Part shown: in pieces, positions 6,021 to 7,532 of the stretch | How positions within the stretch are numbered: the stretch's first letter is position 1 | Layout: every line of letters starts with the position of its first letter | NCBI GenBank assembly: GCA_002685655.1 | Contig: NYXM01000072.1 | Coordinates: 1 to 7,532, forward strand | Direction: 5' to 3' | Length of the DNA stretch: 7,532 nt | Origin: Planctomycetaceae bacterium | GTDB taxonomy: Bacteria > Planctomycetota > Planctomycetia > Pirellulales > Pirellulaceae | The notes under the pieces: generated by a model | What the model saw: the letters and a program-made list of their open reading frames with translations, nothing else | Database searches by the model: none | What the model was told of the DNA's origin: nothing | Program-made: the position numbers and the translations under genes

Positions 6021-7174
6021 GAATGATCCGGACTAAGGCGCGCGAACTCGAGCTGTTTCTTTTCCACGGGAAATGAACCTCGCCCAAAAAAAACATGCTG
6101 CGCAAGAAACTTCAATGGGAAGCGGCACAGACCTGCGAACAAGACTTCACCTACCCAGCGGTGGCGGACAAGCGTCAATCCGACGCGAAGCCCTCGTCGC
6201 ATGGCAAACCGTCGCCGCAGTCTTCCGCCTCGATAAGGACTCAGCTGAGCCACATCGCGTGTTGCCAAGTACCGATGCACGACCCCCGCGGCAAGTGCGG
6301 ATTGGCGCATACAAGGATCCAAGCCGCCAGCCGTCAACGGCGAAACCGCGCCCGAAGCATCACCGACGAGCAGCCCACGCGAATTCACGATGTTTGGCAA
6401 GACGCCGCCAACTGGAATCCGACCACCACGTTGTTCGACGAGCCGACCCTGATCCAGCGCCATGAGGGTCTCGGCTTCCCGGCGGAATTTGGCCAGCGCA
6501 TCGTGCGGCGAGAATCGACGTGCGTAGCCCCCAACTCCCACATGAACCTCGCCGCCATCATGTGCGATCCAGGCGATATACCCCGGCGCCAATTGCGGAT
6601 CGATGAAACAGTGCAGGCACGGCGGGCCAAGCAGTGGAATGTCCTCGTAAACCTCCTCCACTCCGACAATCCACTCGTGGTTCTCGTCCAAGCCAAGCTG
6701 CCGCGCGACGCGCGAGTTTGCGCCATCAGCTCCCATGACAAAGCGAGCCAGGAGTGACGTCCGGCCCGTCGGACTGTCCAGTTCGACGTGCGATCCATCC
6801 CCCGTGGGCTCGGACGAAACAAACGTAGTGTTCCCGCGCCAATCAACCTTGGCCGCAAGCGCCTCTTCCAACATCCGACGATACAAAGGCCCCATGCGAC
6901 CGACACGAAACTCCTCATGTGGACTGGTCAACATCATTGAGCGGCGACCGGGCGAATACAGCCGAACGTGGCTCACCGGCGGCCCCAAACACTCCGGTGG
7001 CAACCAGAAATCTTCCAGTGTCCTCCGCACGAAAATGCCCGTCGTATGAACTGCCTCGTCGAGCCGCGACTTGCGGTCGACTAAGACAACCTTGTGGCCC
7101 CTTCGCGCAAGAAGACGTGAAGCCTGCAATCCGGCCAGCCCGGCACCGACGATCAACACATCTGTTCGTTCCAT
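5975..7174 (-). CDS. FAD-dependent oxidoreductase, geranylgeranyl-reductase-like
   Basis: A flavoprotein of 399 residues in the group that includes geranylgeranyl reductases and FixC-like proteins. The N-terminus MERTDVLIVGAGLAGLQASR holds the dinucleotide motif GAGLAG (10-15), and the acidic residue D33 follows the second strand. GADGANSRVARQLGL (148-162) and GDASGAVSPLTAGGLDP (271-287) are the FAD-binding motifs of this superfamily; YIAWIAHDGGEVHVGVGG (199-216) resembles the substrate-domain strand of geranylgeranyl reductases. Reduction of an isoprenoid or similar lipid is likely but the substrate is not identifiable. The start has a strong Shine-Dalgarno, GGAGGT, 5 nt upstream. Residues 385-399 (SLTRRVSEETRGFPR) are encoded by the palindromic repeat, so the tail is probably an acquired addition. 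It is convergent with the ABC operon and divergent from the DUF1990-like gene. Confidence 0.9.
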   Translation of the reverse strand: MERTDVLIVGAGLAGLQASRLLARRGHKVVLVDRKSRLDEAVHTTGIFVRRTLEDFWLPPECLGPPVSHVRLYSPGRRSMMLTSPHEEFRVGRMGPLYRRMLEEALAAKVDWRGNTTFVSSEPTGDGSHVELDSPTGRTSLLARFVMGADGANSRVARQLGLDENHEWIVGVEEVYEDIPLLGPPCLHCFIDPQLAPGYIAWIAHDGGEVHVGVGGYARRFSPHDALAKFRREAETLMALDQGRLVEQRGGRIPVGGVLPNIVNSRGLLVGDASGAVSPLTAGGLDPCMRQSALAAGVVHRYLATRDVAQLSPYRGGRLRRRFAMRRGLRVGLTLVRHRWVGEVLFAGLCRFPLKFLAQHVFFGRGSFPVEKKQLEFARLSPDHSLTRRVSEETRGFPR

Positions 7175-7197
7175 AATCGACCTCCGTCTGACAGGAG

Positions 7198-7224
7198 ACT
7201 ATCGATTGCCGCAAAAATCGTCAA
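7198..7224 (-). promoter_or_regulatory. Weak candidate promoter for the oxidoreductase
   Basis: The minus strand carries TTGACG (rc of 7219-7224) and GATAGT (rc of 7198-7203) with a 15-bp spacer. The -35 is good, but the -10 matches at 4/6 and the spacer is short. Transcription would begin about 16 nt before the start codon, just enough to include the GGAGGT. Confidence 0.3.
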
Positions 7225-7391
7225 TCGACGTCGGTCAGTCGCAGGAACCTACTTCTGCTTTGGAACTTACAGTTGTCGGCAAGCAATGTGGAAGCCAATC
7301 CCAGGAAGGACCGTTAAACCAGCTGGACGGAATGCGGTTTGTCCTTTATCAGGCGATCACGTTTCCTTGATCAAAGGCCAGGATTAACATC

Positions 7392-7532
7392 GTGTTGCTT
7401 CTTCACCGACCCAGCGAAGCCGAGATCATCCAGCACCTGCTGGCCCAGCAAGACGCACCATTTTCCTATCTGGACGTGGGCGCGTCGAATCGAGAATTGC
7501 CCACTGGGTTTAACGTCGATCATCACCGAGCA
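7392..7532 (+). CDS. DUF1990-like protein, N-terminal part (cut by window end)
   Basis: The frame gives 47 residues up to the window edge: LLLHRPSEAEIIQHLLAQQ, then FSYLDVGASNRELPTGFNVDHHRA. The opening RPS block, FSY-x-x-V-G-A, and the Leu-Pro-x-G-[YF]-x-V-D-H end fit the N-terminus of DUF1990 proteins, as I remember the family; its molecular function is unknown. An in-frame TGA lies at 7368-7370 and no ATG follows, so the start is GTG at 7392 (AGGA at 7380-7383, 8 nt before it) or TTG at 7395. I choose GTG for the spacing. It is divergent from the oxidoreductase across a 217-bp gap in which I see no clear plus-strand promoter. Confidence 0.7.
   Translation, partial: MLLLHRPSEAEIIQHLLAQQDAPFSYLDVGASNRELPTGFNVDHHRA

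Noticed and set aside
6095..6757. Plus-strand open frame of 220 residues
   Set aside because: It is antisense to the oxidoreductase, whose frame carries clear FAD motifs; the composition is that of a shadow frame.
7343..7377. Imperfect stem CCTTT-ATCA with TGAT-C-AAAGG upstream of the DUF1990-like gene
   Set aside because: Nine pairs interrupted by a bulge around a 16-nt loop, with no T-run and no resemblance to a known riboswitch or leader.

Overview
The window looks like bacterial chromosome, most likely from the phylum Planctomycetota (Pirellulales/Pirellulaceae-like). This rests on moderately high GC, weak or absent Shine-Dalgarno sequences before several genes, a tRNA gene without an encoded CCA end, and two palindromic intergenic repeats of a type I associate with planctomycete genomes (one translates on the minus strand as the familiar spurious 'SPDRAT' string). 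The lineage is an inference; no database search was possible.

Layout. At the left edge (1-247, minus) is a fragment of an isoaspartyl peptidase/plant-type asparaginase. It lacks the catalytic threonine and everything N-terminal to it, so it looks like a gene remnant. Positions 300-616 carry no intact gene, but hold a 12-bp tandem duplication and a possible integrase tail remnant. They also hold a likely terminator for the minus-strand tRNA-Val(GAC) gene at 617-690. Transcribed away from this tRNA is a translation block: thrS (threonyl-tRNA synthetase, 990-2996) followed by infC (initiation factor IF3, 3173-3673), a classic bacterial pairing. The usual rpmI-rplT partners do not follow. Instead there is a two-gene ABC-2 exporter: an ATPase (3793-4794) and a permease (4791-5771) that overlap by 4 bp. 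A 203-bp convergent intergenic region with two strong hairpin repeats separates the permease from a minus-strand FAD-dependent, geranylgeranyl-reductase-like oxidoreductase (5975-7174). At the right edge a DUF1990-like protein starts on the plus strand (7392 onward, cut by the window end).

How the genes work together. thrS and infC are both translation genes, and both show signs of control at translation initiation. infC has no ATG/GTG/TTG start in front of its conserved core and most plausibly starts at an AUC codon with a well-placed Shine-Dalgarno, matching the known IF3 autoregulation principle. The thrS leader contains a hairpin whose loop reads like a tRNA-Thr anticodon loop (U33, UGU, A37), a candidate for ThrRS autoregulation by tRNA mimicry. 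The ABC genes form a translationally coupled exporter of unknown substrate. The oxidoreductase C-terminus is encoded by one of the palindromic repeats. I see no defence system, CRISPR array, transposase or biosynthetic cluster; the interesting content is regulatory and in genome remodelling.
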